In this document: in pieces, positions 14,827 to 21,864 of the stretch
How positions within the stretch are numbered: position 1 is the stretch's first letter
Layout of the letters: the number at the start of each line of letters is the position of its first letter
Assembly (NCBI GenBank): GCA_031404435.1
Contig: JANNHO010000198.1
Span: forward strand, 1 to 26,700
Origin: VFMC01 sp031404435
GTDB lineage: Bacteria > Actinomycetota > Acidimicrobiia > Acidimicrobiales > Ilumatobacteraceae
Length of the DNA stretch: 26,700 nt
Reading direction: 5' to 3'
The notes under the pieces: generated by a model
Told to the model about the DNA's origin: nothing
The model's input: only the letters and a program-made list of their open reading frames with translations
The model's database searches: none
Program-made: the position numbers and the translations under genes

Positions 14827-15803
14827 TCGGCGATCCCTGAAGCCGACAACCCGGCGGCGATGGCCGTTGCCAGCTCGACGATGAACGCGCCGTAGCCGCC
14901 CACAACCGGAATTGCGAGAGGGGAGAGTTCGACCAACCTCACCCCGGCGTCGGCGGCGACCTGTTCGGCCACCTGAGTTGGGGTGCCGCGCTCGGTGAAG
15001 ATTGCCGGCACGCCGGTTCGTTCGATCACGCCCCCGAGGTCGGCGATGTCGTGGGCGCTCGACGCGGCTGTCGACGACAGTCCGGGCACGATCGCGCCGA
15101 CCACCTCGCAGCCGTACCGATCCGCGAAGTACCCGAGCGAATCGTGACCGGTCACCAACACGCACCCGCCAGCGGGGATCGTCGACATGATCGAACGCAC
15201 CTCGGTATCAAGGTCATCGAGCGTGGCCAGGAGCACCGCAAGTTGGTCGTCGAGCGACACTCGCAGCGACACTTCCAGCTCGGCGGCGAGATCGTCGGCC
15301 AGCTGCGCGAGCGCGAGCGGGTCGGTCCAGATGTGCGGGTCGCCGACCCCATCCACGCTGGTGCGGCGCACCTCGAGGTGGTCGGTCGCGACGAACAGCG
15401 GGACCCCTTCATCCTCCGCCTGCATGACGGCGTCCTGCAGACCTTCTTCGAGGCCGAGGCCATTGGTCACCATCAACGCGGCATCCGACATCCGCTCGCG
15501 GTCGCGTGCCGAGGCGGCGTAGTCGTGCGGATCCTGTCCGTTGGGAACGAGCACCTCGACGACTGCAGCGTCGCCGACGAGCTGGCTGACGATCTCGCCG
15601 AGCATCGACGTCGTGACCAGCACCAGCGGCAGGTCGGTAGCGGTTGTCGGACCAGTGGTGGCTGGCGCACCCGCGCCGCAACCCGCGAGCACACCGAGCA
15701 CGAACCCAACGGCACCGATTGCCCTCGTGACCCGCGCACCGCGTCCGATCAGCGTGGGTCCGATCAGCGTGGTGATCGTCGTTGTCCGGCGTTCAGATCG
15801 CAT
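14823..15803 (-). CDS. znuA: Zinc ABC transporter substrate-binding lipoprotein
   Basis: The 326-aa protein captures metal outside the membrane. Residues 1-41 are a lipoprotein signal with lipobox LAGC (Cys42). Predicted metal ligands are His93 (GQDPHDYAAS), His157 (GDPHIWTDP), His220 (VTGHDSLGYF) and Glu271 (IFTERGTPT). A His at the third position fits ZnuA, whereas manganese-type relatives such as PsaA have Glu there. The His-rich loop of some ZnuA proteins is missing. I chose ATG 15803; a TTG at 15818 adds five residues with no better support, and neither has a good ribosome site. It is the first gene of the operon, with a Zur-like palindrome in front. Confidence 0.9.
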   Translation of the reverse strand: MRSERRTTTITTLIGPTLIGRGARVTRAIGAVGFVLGVLAGCGAGAPATTGPTTATDLPLVLVTTSMLGEIVSQLVGDAAVVEVLVPNGQDPHDYAASARDRERMSDAALMVTNGLGLEEGLQDAVMQAEDEGVPLFVATDHLEVRRTSVDGVGDPHIWTDPLALAQLADDLAAELEVSLRVSLDDQLAVLLATLDDLDTEVRSIMSTIPAGGCVLVTGHDSLGYFADRYGCEVVGAIVPGLSSTAASSAHDIADLGGVIERTGVPAIFTERGTPTQVAEQVAADAGVRLVELSPLAIPVVGGYGAFIVELATAIAAGLSASGIAE

Positions 15804-15831
15804 GCTGGCGGTTCTCAACCGATCGAGAGAA

Positions 15832-15850
15832 AATGGGAATGCCTCTCATT
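15832..15850. promoter_or_regulatory. Zur/Fur-like operator candidate
   Basis: AATGGGAATGCCTCTCATT is a 19-bp imperfect palindrome, AATGrGA-n5-TCyCATT, with the outer four bases perfect. It lies directly after the -10 of the zinc operon, covering the expected start site. Zur operators in actinobacteria have this size and AATGA/TCATT ends. Binding is inferred. Confidence 0.55.
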
Positions 15851-15879
15851 AGTGTGCCCGCCGCCTCCGGCTGATGCAA
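15851..15879 (-). promoter_or_regulatory. Promoter candidate for the zinc transporter operon
   Basis: On the minus strand TTGCAT (15874-15879) is followed after 17 nt by CACACT (15851-15856). The expected start site falls inside the adjoining palindrome, leaving a leader of about 40 nt. Confidence 0.45.
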
Positions 15880-15953
15880 CCGATCCGCCATAATCCGAGT
15901 CCAGGCGACCATGCAACGATGTCTGCGATCCGGTGATGTTCGGCCCCACTCAC

Positions 15954-15959
15954 TACAGT
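15954..15959 (+). promoter_or_regulatory. Leaderless-type -10 element for the OB-fold/thiolase pair
   Basis: TACAGT ends 7 nt before the GTG at 15967; there is no ribosome site. A -35 is not evident. Confidence 0.5.
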
Positions 15960-15966
15960 TCGCGGC

Positions 15967-16380
15967 GTGACAGATACCGCTACGACCAACGGCTCGCAGG
16001 TCCCCCTCGTCGACTACCTCGTGCTCGCCGACCAGCCTCATCTCGTGGCCAACCGGTGCACCTCCTGCGGGGCCCGGTTCTTCGACCGCCGCAACGCCTG
16101 CGCGTCGTGCTTCGCGACTACCTTCGACAAGGTCGACATCGCCACCGACGGCATTGTGCGGGCCTTCACCATCGTCACGTTTGCCGCACCCGGTGTAACT
16201 GTGCCATTTGCCTCAGCGGTGATCGACTGCGACGGCACGAGTGTGCGTGGCAACCTGATCAACGTCGATCCGGACCCCGCCAAGATCTCGCTTGGCATGG
16301 CCGTTCGCCTGGCGACCTACTCGATGGGTGCCGACGACAACGGTGCCGAAGCAATCGGTTTCGGCTTCGAGCCCGCCTGA
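15967..16380 (+). CDS. Zinc-ribbon/OB-fold protein (DUF35 type), thiolase partner
   Basis: The 137-aa protein has an N-terminal helix, a rubredoxin-like zinc ribbon with two Cys pairs (CTSC and CASC in RCTSCGARFFDRRNACASC) and a C-terminal OB-fold (about 60-130). Proteins of this family are subunits or partners of SCP-x-type thiolases and are thought to help bind or channel acyl-CoA. The thiolase gene follows on the same strand after 74 bp, which supports that role. The GTG start rests on the TACAGT element 7 nt upstream. It has no catalytic residues of its own that I can recognise. Confidence 0.9.
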   Translation: MTDTATTNGSQVPLVDYLVLADQPHLVANRCTSCGARFFDRRNACASCFATTFDKVDIATDGIVRAFTIVTFAAPGVTVPFASAVIDCDGTSVRGNLINVDPDPAKISLGMAVRLATYSMGADDNGAEAIGFGFEPA

Positions 16381-16454
16381 GCCCTCCGCGGACTCGCCTC
16401 ATCACCCAACAACGCTTCATCACCCCAACTACACCGCTCACAAGGAACAACGAC

Positions 16455-17657
16455 ATGGCTGAAAATGTGTGGATCCTCGGCATCACGATGACCAAGTTCG
16501 GCAAGCACACCGACAAAGACGTCGTCGACCTCGCCTCTGAAGCAGCCATGGGCGCCCTCGCCGACGGCGGCGTCACGATGGGCCAGATGGGCATCATGGC
16601 CGCCGGCAACCTGATGGGCGGCGGCGGTGTCGGCCAGCAGATCCAAAAGCAGATCGGCCAGACCGGCATCCCCGTCTACAACGTGGCGAATGCGTGCGCC
16701 ACGGGGGCCACTGCGTTGCGCACGGTGATCATGTCGGTGAAGGCGGGCGAAAGCGACATGGGTCTCGCGGTCGGTGTCGAAAAGTTGGCCGGTGCCGGAC
16801 TGCTGGGCGGCGGCGGGCAGGCCAAGCACGACGGCAACGTGTGGGCACCCCGCGGTCGCTACGGTGCCGTCGCGTCCACCGACGGCCGCATCGGCACCGA
16901 CACCATGCCGGGCACGTTCGCCCAGATCGGCATGGAGTATGGCCACAAGTACGGCGGTGCCGACTTTGAGCTGTTCGCCAGGATCAGCGAGAAGAACCAC
17001 GCTCATTCCACGCTCAACCCACTCGCCGCTTACTCGAAGCGGTTCACGCTCGAAGAGATCATGGGCGACATGATGATCGCCTATCCCAACACGCGGCCGA
17101 TGTGCTCCGCCAACTGCGACGGTGCGGCCGCGGCTGTCATCGTCAGTGAGACCAAGCTGCGCACCCTGTCGCTCGAGCAGCAACGCCGCGCGGTCAAGGT
17201 GTCGGCGTCGATCCTGACCACCGATCCGTGGGAAGAGGCGTGCCAGGTGCTGCCCGATGTCAACACGCTCACCCGCAACGCTGCCAAGCAGGCCTACGAA
17301 GCGGCCGGCATCGGCCCCGACGACCTCGACCTGGTGGAGTTGCACGATTGCTTCGCCACCGCCGAGCTCGTGCACTACGACAACTTGATGCTGTGCCCAG
17401 AAGGTGGGGCGGTCGACTTCTTCAAGTCCGGCGCACCGTGGCGCGACGGCTCGACTCCCGTCAACGTCAGCGGTGGCCTGCAGAGCAAGGGCCACCCAAT
17501 CTCTGCCACCGGGATCGCCAACGTGTGGGAGATCTGCCACCACCTGCGCGGCGAAGCCGGCGATCGCCAGATCGAAGGCGCCAAGGTCGGCCTGGCCCAC
17601 GTGATCGGCCTCGGCTCGGCCTGCGGCATTCACGTGCTGGAGAAGTCCGCCGCCTGA
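16455..17657 (+). CDS. Thiolase-family protein (SCP-x/acetyl-CoA acetyltransferase type)
   Basis: The 400-aa protein has the thiolase catalytic set: Cys81 in NACATGATAL, His297 and Cys299 in VELHDCFATAEL, and His347 in LQSKGHPISATGIA. HDCF and GHPISATG are typical of the SCP-2/SCP-x thiolase subfamily, which cleaves or condenses acyl-CoA in lipid or steroid side-chain metabolism. It probably acts with the zinc-ribbon/OB-fold protein encoded just upstream. The ATG at 16455 has AAGGA about 8 nt upstream; the frame is open further back, but only across the upstream gene in another frame. The substrate is unknown. It ends 17 bp before the convergent SnoaL-like gene with no obvious terminator between them. 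Confidence 0.92.
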   Translation: MAENVWILGITMTKFGKHTDKDVVDLASEAAMGALADGGVTMGQMGIMAAGNLMGGGGVGQQIQKQIGQTGIPVYNVANACATGATALRTVIMSVKAGESDMGLAVGVEKLAGAGLLGGGGQAKHDGNVWAPRGRYGAVASTDGRIGTDTMPGTFAQIGMEYGHKYGGADFELFARISEKNHAHSTLNPLAAYSKRFTLEEIMGDMMIAYPNTRPMCSANCDGAAAAVIVSETKLRTLSLEQQRRAVKVSASILTTDPWEEACQVLPDVNTLTRNAAKQAYEAAGIGPDDLDLVELHDCFATAELVHYDNLMLCPEGGAVDFFKSGAPWRDGSTPVNVSGGLQSKGHPISATGIANVWEICHHLRGEAGDRQIEGAKVGLAHVIGLGSACGIHVLEKSAA

Positions 17658-17674
17658 GCGGACGACGAACTGGG

Positions 17675-18091
17675 TCAGCGGGCAGGTAGTTCCTGGCGGG
17701 CGAGGTCGCCGATGTAGCGGAACCACACCACCCGACCGCCGGGCCCGAATCGCCAGACGTGCACGAACAGGTCGGCCTCGACCCGCTTTCCAGTTGACAC
17801 GATTGTGCCGGCCTCGTTGATCACAGCCACCACATGGTCCCCGCCGGCGGCCATCACGACCGGCTCGAACGTCGAGATCGCGTAGCCGCGGCCGAGCGCT
17901 TCGAAGAAGGCGCCGACGTGCTGCTTCCCCGATCCGGCACGAAGCCAGGGCAAGCCGGTCTCGCGGATTCCTTCGTCCCAGATCACGTCATCGGCGAGCT
18001 GATCCATGATGAACTGGACATCGCCACGGCCGAACGCCGCGTACATTGCCTGGACGGTGTCGGTGTTTGTGGTCGTTGGTGTTGTTGTCAT
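17675..18091 (-). CDS. SnoaL-like/NTF2-fold protein
   Basis: The 138-aa protein has the SnoaL/ketosteroid-isomerase-like pattern: an N-terminal helix (VQAMYAAFGRGDVQFIMDQL), then DDVIWDEG, a glycine-bearing loop, and beta strands ending VWFRYIGDLARQE. Members are isomerases, cyclases or unknown small-molecule-binding proteins; the active-site residues vary and I cannot name a substrate. It is divergent from a TetR gene across a palindromic operator that also fills its own -35/-10 spacer, so it is probably the main target of that regulator. The ATG at 18091 is 6 nt after the -10, so the transcript is probably leaderless. Confidence 0.85.
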   Translation of the reverse strand: MTTTPTTTNTDTVQAMYAAFGRGDVQFIMDQLADDVIWDEGIRETGLPWLRAGSGKQHVGAFFEALGRGYAISTFEPVVMAAGGDHVVAVINEAGTIVSTGKRVEADLFVHVWRFGPGGRVVWFRYIGDLARQELPAR

Positions 18092-18095
18092 GAGC

Positions 18096-18118
18096 GTAAC
18101 GTAACACTGTTACGTAAC
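18096..18118. promoter_or_regulatory. TetR operator candidate (23-bp palindrome)
   Basis: The site is a palindrome with three mismatches in 23 bp (one is the centre), built from GTAACGTAAC (18096-18105) and GTTACGTAAC (18109-18118). It overlaps the -10 of the SnoaL-like gene and fills most of its spacer, and lies upstream of the TetR -10, so one bound dimer pair could repress both genes. Confidence 0.75.
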
Positions 18119-18126
18119 ACCGTCAA
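18098..18126 (-). promoter_or_regulatory. Promoter of the SnoaL-like gene
   Basis: On the minus strand TTGACG (18121-18126) is followed after exactly 17 nt by TACGTT (18098-18103), and the ATG follows 6 nt later. This is the best complete promoter in the window and implies a leaderless mRNA. Confidence 0.7.
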
Positions 18127-18129
18127 CGG

Positions 18130-18135
18130 TACCCT
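18130..18135 (+). promoter_or_regulatory. Leaderless-type -10 element for the TetR gene
   Basis: TACCCT ends 6 nt before the ATG at 18142. The weak -35 (CTGTTA, 17 nt upstream) lies inside the palindrome, consistent with autoregulation. Confidence 0.5.
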
Positions 18136-18141
18136 TTCGAC

Positions 18142-18879
18142 ATGGCCCGCCCCCGAGAGCACGATGAACGTACCGCCGCGGCACTCGTCGGGGCAGCCGA
18201 GTCGCTCCTGCAAGAACGCGGCAATCCCGAGGCGATCACCGTGCGGGCTGTCGCATTACGCGTCGACGTCTCGGTACGCGCGGTCTACTCACTTTTCGGG
18301 GACCGGGGCGGCCTGATTGGCGCCCTGGTGAACCGGGCCTTCGTCGAGCTTGCCGAGGGTCTGTTCCGAGTGGCGCGAACCGGTGACCCCGGCGCCGATC
18401 TCATCGCGGTCGGCATTGACGGGTTCCGCCAGTTCGCCATCAAACGGCCGCACCTATATCGCCTGACGTTCGAAGGCACGCTTCACTGCCCGCCGACGTC
18501 GGAGCCCGCGCCATGGGCGCAGGGTTCGGAGCGAGCCGGTGCTGCGCTACGGGGTCGCGTCGGCGAGTTCCTGGCTAGCCACCCATCGGTCGAAGCCTCG
18601 ACCCGCGATGTGGCTGCTCAGTTCCACGCCATCTGCCAGGGGCTTGCTTCGTGTGAGATCAACGGCGTCTTCGCCGAGATGGGAATCGTCGAACCGCTGC
18701 CGCTCTGGCATGATGCCCTCAGTGGGTTCTTGAACGGGATACAGGCGCCCGCTGGGCCAGCTGAGCGAGGCGGTCAGCCAGGAGCGAGGCGGCGGCGAAG
18801 CTCGACGGCGACGGCTTCGCCGACGATCAATGCGATCTCCTCGCCGAGCGATTCCACCACCGGCCGGTCGCCGACGTAG
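18142..18879 (+). CDS. TetR-family transcriptional regulator
   Basis: The 245-aa protein has a TetR helix-turn-helix near the N-terminus (about 10-57): ALVGAAESLLQERG, then ITVRAVALRVDVSVRAVYSLF and a GD..GLIGAL helix. The ligand-binding domain (about 60-200) has the FRQFAIKRPHLYRLTF segment common to TetR C-terminal (WHG-like) domains. The last 40 or so residues are low-complexity and lie over the 3' end of the flavoprotein gene on the other strand (106-bp convergent overlap), suggesting a lost stop codon or a dispensable tail. It probably represses itself and the divergent SnoaL-like gene. The inducer is unknown. Confidence 0.88.
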   Translation: MARPREHDERTAAALVGAAESLLQERGNPEAITVRAVALRVDVSVRAVYSLFGDRGGLIGALVNRAFVELAEGLFRVARTGDPGADLIAVGIDGFRQFAIKRPHLYRLTFEGTLHCPPTSEPAPWAQGSERAGAALRGRVGEFLASHPSVEASTRDVAAQFHAICQGLASCEINGVFAEMGIVEPLPLWHDALSGFLNGIQAPAGPAERGGQPGARRRRSSTATASPTINAISSPSDSTTGRSPT

Positions 18880-20726
18880 GCCTCCGGCTCCTCGGTGCAG
18901 CACCACGCCATCGTCTCGCCCTCGGCGCCCCAATCGGTGCGGGTCCAGCCGCGCACCGTTGCTACCTCAACGGTGCCGTGATCTTCCCAGTCCACCTTGA
19001 CCGGTAACTGCCAGCACACCGAGGGTTTCCAATCGGTCGGCGATTCGCCGGAATCGAGCGCCGCCAGGTGCAGGGCACAACCGGCTCCGCCACCGAAACC
19101 CGGTCGGTTGAGAAAGATGCACGCGCCATCGACCACCCTCGTACTGGTCCGACTGTCGTCGCGGAACACCCCGCCTTGGGCTGCCTGGGTGTGGTGCTGA
19201 AAAAGCGCCGGTGACAGCGTGGCGGCGAGAGCGGCAACGTTCATTGCTTCGTCGGGTCCGTCGAGTTCGGCTCCGATCGAGCAGCAACCGTGGCCGAGGT
19301 GCTCGGCCCGTTCGGGCAGGATGCCGTGGCACCCCCGACCCCAGATGCAGGTCCAGTTCGACATCAGGAATCGGCGCTCGAAGCGCCACACGGTGTCACC
19401 GTCGGTGATCTCCTCGTACCCGTCGCGCCCCTCCTGGTGGTCGGCTTCCAGCCAGGCAAGTGCGCCTCGTGCTGCGGCAACACCGGTACTGAACGATGCC
19501 TGCAACAGGTAGCCCCCGGTCGGCGCCGACCACTCGAGCATCTCTCCAGCAACGAAGACGCCGGGGAGTCGGTGCAGCATGAACGCATCGTCGATCTCGC
19601 TGAACTTCACCCCGCCAGCGGTGGAGATGGCCCGGCCGATCGGCATTGGGCCATCCAGGCGAATGGGGAGATCCTTGATCAGCGACGCCAACGTTGCCGG
19701 ATCGCTCGGCACCCGGTTGCCCGTGACTTCGCGCAGCAGGGCGACGGCGAGGGGCGCGAGCCCGAGCGCGCGGCGCAGCGACGTGGACATGGAGTCCTTC
19801 GCCCGCCGCCCAACCAGTCGCGACCGCACCTCGTCGACGGTGAGGTCCGGGTGCAGATCGATCGAGATCGTCGCGGTGCCGGTCACTGCGAACTCGTTGC
19901 GGATCGCGCCGCCGATGGCATAGATCGCTCCACCTTCGATGCCGGCCGAGGTGATCATGGCCTCGCCGCGGACACTGCGGCCGGCGACGCGGACGATGAC
20001 GTTCTTCAACGGGACCCCGGCGAAGCGGGCAGCCAACACCTGCGACCACCCAACCCGGTAGCCGACGTTGTCGGCCGCGAGCGGGGTGATCCCAATCCCG
20101 AGGTTGGCCTCGCCGAGGAGACCCGTCCACAGACCGTCGGAGCCCACTCGTGGCCAGCTTGCTCCGCCAAGTGCAAGTACGACCGCCGCAGCGCGAATCC
20201 GGTGCAGTCCGTTCGGCGGACTGCCAGCGTGACCGTCGGCGCCGGCGCCGGCCGGGGTCGCGGCAGCCAGGCTGACGTTCACTCCATGGTCAGGACCGTT
20301 GGTGGTTTCGAGGCCGACGAGTCGGTGCCGGACCATGGTCACGACTCCGAGATCGTGGAGCCGCGCCAGCCACGCCCGTAACAGCGGCGTCGCTCGAAAC
20401 GAGTCGGGGAACACCCGCCCGCTCGAGCCCACGAAGGTCGGTTGGCCGAGCGAGGCCGACCAGGCGCGGAGTTCCGTTGGACCGAACCGGGTGATCGCCG
20501 CCGCAAGGCGGGCTTCGGTCGGCCAGTACCTGGCGAGCATGTCGTCGAGCGGTTCGCTGTGGGTCAGGTTCAGACCGCCACGGCCGGCGAGCAGGAACTT
20601 GCGTCCGAGCGCCGGCATGTGGTCGACCAGGATGACCGGGCAGCCCGCCGCGGCCAGAGTTTCGGCGGCGATCAGCCCGCTCGGTCCTCCGCCGACCACC
20701 ACGACCGGATCGGTCACCATGCGCAT
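18774..20726 (-). CDS. BaiN/HI0933-type flavoprotein fused to a Cys-rich C-terminal domain
   Basis: Residues 1 to about 410 of 650 are a BaiN/HI0933-like FAD-binding oxidoreductase: the dinucleotide loop VVGGGPSGLIAAETL, then GRKFLLAGRGGLNLTHSE, VVLALGGASWPRVGSDG, and a final GEMLEWSAPTGGYLLQASFSTG segment. After a short linker (from about 447) comes a separate domain with nine Cys (460, 466, 481, 482, 536, 550, 571, 609, 610) in motifs such as CIWGRGC, GHGCCSIGA, GAGCALH and KPSVCW. That pattern resembles metal- or iron-sulfur-binding domains, but I cannot name the family. I chose the ATG at 20726 because TAGAGT sits 7 nt upstream; 20771 would add 15 residues. The substrate is unknown. The C-terminal end overlaps the TetR gene tail to tail. 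Confidence 0.85.
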   Translation of the reverse strand: MRMVTDPVVVVGGGPSGLIAAETLAAAGCPVILVDHMPALGRKFLLAGRGGLNLTHSEPLDDMLARYWPTEARLAAAITRFGPTELRAWSASLGQPTFVGSSGRVFPDSFRATPLLRAWLARLHDLGVVTMVRHRLVGLETTNGPDHGVNVSLAAATPAGAGADGHAGSPPNGLHRIRAAAVVLALGGASWPRVGSDGLWTGLLGEANLGIGITPLAADNVGYRVGWSQVLAARFAGVPLKNVIVRVAGRSVRGEAMITSAGIEGGAIYAIGGAIRNEFAVTGTATISIDLHPDLTVDEVRSRLVGRRAKDSMSTSLRRALGLAPLAVALLREVTGNRVPSDPATLASLIKDLPIRLDGPMPIGRAISTAGGVKFSEIDDAFMLHRLPGVFVAGEMLEWSAPTGGYLLQASFSTGVAAARGALAWLEADHQEGRDGYEEITDGDTVWRFERRFLMSNWTCIWGRGCHGILPERAEHLGHGCCSIGAELDGPDEAMNVAALAATLSPALFQHHTQAAQGGVFRDDSRTSTRVVDGACIFLNRPGFGGGAGCALHLAALDSGESPTDWKPSVCWQLPVKVDWEDHGTVEVATVRGWTRTDWGAEGETMAWCCTEEPEAYVGDRPVVESLGEEIALIVGEAVAVELRRRLAPG

Positions 20727-20733
20727 CAGCGTC

Positions 20734-20739
20734 ACTCTA
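20734..20739 (-). promoter_or_regulatory. Leaderless-type -10 element for the flavoprotein gene
   Basis: On the minus strand TAGAGT ends 7 nt before the ATG at 20726. A TTGATC lies 19 nt further upstream as a loosely spaced -35. Confidence 0.45.
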
Positions 20740-20794
20740 GGGACCACAGGCGAACTCGGATCAAGCGTCAAGTCCGACCCGGAACCCGAAATAC

Positions 20795-20850
20795 CACTCT
20801 ATGCATTAATCTGACCGAAACTTGACAATAACTTTATGATTCCTTGACCT
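20795..20850. other. AT-rich patch between ssuC and the flavoprotein gene
   Basis: This part of the 166-bp gap is clearly AT-richer than its surroundings and holds CTTGAC twice on the plus strand (in CTTGACAATAAC and CCTTGACC). It may carry regulatory sites for the flavoprotein gene. I see no complete hairpin or gene in it. Confidence 0.35.
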
Positions 20851-20892
20851 AGAGACGCTGAGCGACGTCTTGATCGCGAACCGCGCGAATCC

Positions 20893-21864
20893 TTACCCGG
20901 CGTGTCCGACGAGTCCCCTCCGGCGCAGCACCGAACGCTCGAATGCGCCGAACGCGAGGCTGTCGACAGCGATTCCAATCACCAGAATGACGATCATCGC
21001 TGCCAACAACCCGATCGAGTCGCTGAAATCGCGCGCCACGTGAAGTCTGTGGCCCAGCGCCGGCGTGCCGGGGATCACGACCAAGAGCTCGCCGGCCATC
21101 AGGCTCCGCCACGAAAAGGCCCACCCCTGCTTCAACCCGGTGACCACCGACGGCATGGCCGCAGGGATGATGAAGTCGCGATACATCGCAACTCCGTCGG
21201 CGCCCATGGCCCGGCCGACCCGACGCAGGATCGGCGGGACACTGTCGATCCCTGAGATCAGGCCGTTGGCGATAGACGGCGCCGCTCCGAGAACCACGAC
21301 GAACACGATGGCCCGCTCGCTCAGCTGGAACAGCAAGATGGCCAGGGGAAACCACGCGATCGAGGGCATCGTCTGGAGCCCACTGATCAGCGAGCCGATT
21401 GCCAAGCGGAGGCCGCGCACGTTCACCACCGCCAGCCCGATCACGCCACCCACCAGCAGTGACACACCGAATCCGAGGATCGCCCGGCTCAAGGTGTTGC
21501 CGGCGGCCCGCCACAGATCTCCGTCGCCGAGGTCCTGCCACATGCGCTCGGCGACCGAGCCGGGCGACGGGAGCAGGTAGTGGGGGCGCCAACCACTCCA
21601 CACCACGGTCTGCCAGATCACGACAACGATGCTCGCCGCCGCGAACTTGGGCCACGCTGCGCCCCACAATCGCCGCGCCCGCCCGATTCCGACCGTCGTG
21701 GCCAGCTCCAAATGATCGAGCCCCGAGAGCTCCTGGTTCAGCGCGTCCCGGTTCTGCGCGTCCCGGTTCAGCGCGTCCCGGTTCTGCGCGTCGCGGTCGA
21801 GTGCGTCGAGGATTTCGGCGTCCAAGATTTCGGTGCACGACGGTGAGAGCGACTCAGCCTGCAT
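20893..21864 (-). CDS. ssuC: ABC transporter permease, sulfonate/nitrate/taurine (SsuC) type
   Basis: The 323-aa protein is a BPD-type inner-membrane permease with about six membrane segments. Family features are PSPGSVAERMW before the second segment, LSRAILGFGVSLLVGGVIGL, and the ATPase-contacting loop RAMGADGVAMYRDFIIPAAMP. The first 60 or so residues are unusual: an extended N-terminus with pentapeptide repeats DALNR/DAQNR encoded by a 15-bp minisatellite, ahead of the first membrane segment. The ATG at 21864 overlaps the ATPase gene by 11 bp. The solute is most likely an aliphatic sulfonate, judged from the binding protein, but related systems carry taurine, nitrate or thiamine precursors. 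Confidence 0.87.
   Translation of the reverse strand: MQAESLSPSCTEILDAEILDALDRDAQNRDALNRDAQNRDALNQELSGLDHLELATTVGIGRARRLWGAAWPKFAAASIVVVIWQTVVWSGWRPHYLLPSPGSVAERMWQDLGDGDLWRAAGNTLSRAILGFGVSLLVGGVIGLAVVNVRGLRLAIGSLISGLQTMPSIAWFPLAILLFQLSERAIVFVVVLGAAPSIANGLISGIDSVPPILRRVGRAMGADGVAMYRDFIIPAAMPSVVTGLKQGWAFSWRSLMAGELLVVIPGTPALGHRLHVARDFSDSIGLLAAMIVILVIGIAVDSLAFGAFERSVLRRRGLVGHAG
21735..21824. repeat. 15-bp minisatellite, four near-identical and two degenerate copies
   Basis: The unit GGTTCWGCGCGTCCC starts at 21735, 21750, 21765 and 21780 (the last with one change). More diverged units start at 21795 and 21810. On the minus strand they encode DALNR and DAQNR pentapeptides in the SsuC N-terminal tail. 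The unit keeps the frame, so copy-number change would alter length but not function. Confidence 0.88.

Noticed and set aside
13265..14905. Single 546-codon minus frame covering znuC and part of znuB
   Set aside because: Only the last 237 codons are ABC ATPase; the upstream part is Arg/Gly-rich out-of-frame reading of znuB. The GTGA overlap at 13975-13978 gives the real start.
15933..16454. Upstream extension of the thiolase frame
   Set aside because: It overlaps the zinc-ribbon/OB-fold gene in another frame and is Arg-rich; the ATG at 16455 has a ribosome site.
19290..20381. Plus-strand 363-codon frame opposite the flavoprotein
   Set aside because: It is an antisense shadow; the minus strand carries the FAD-binding motifs.
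20849..21838. Minus-strand 329-codon frame over the ssuC gene
   Set aside because: It is Arg/Gly/Ala-rich, hydrophilic and lacks permease features; the overlapping frame 20893-21864 is a clear BPD permease.
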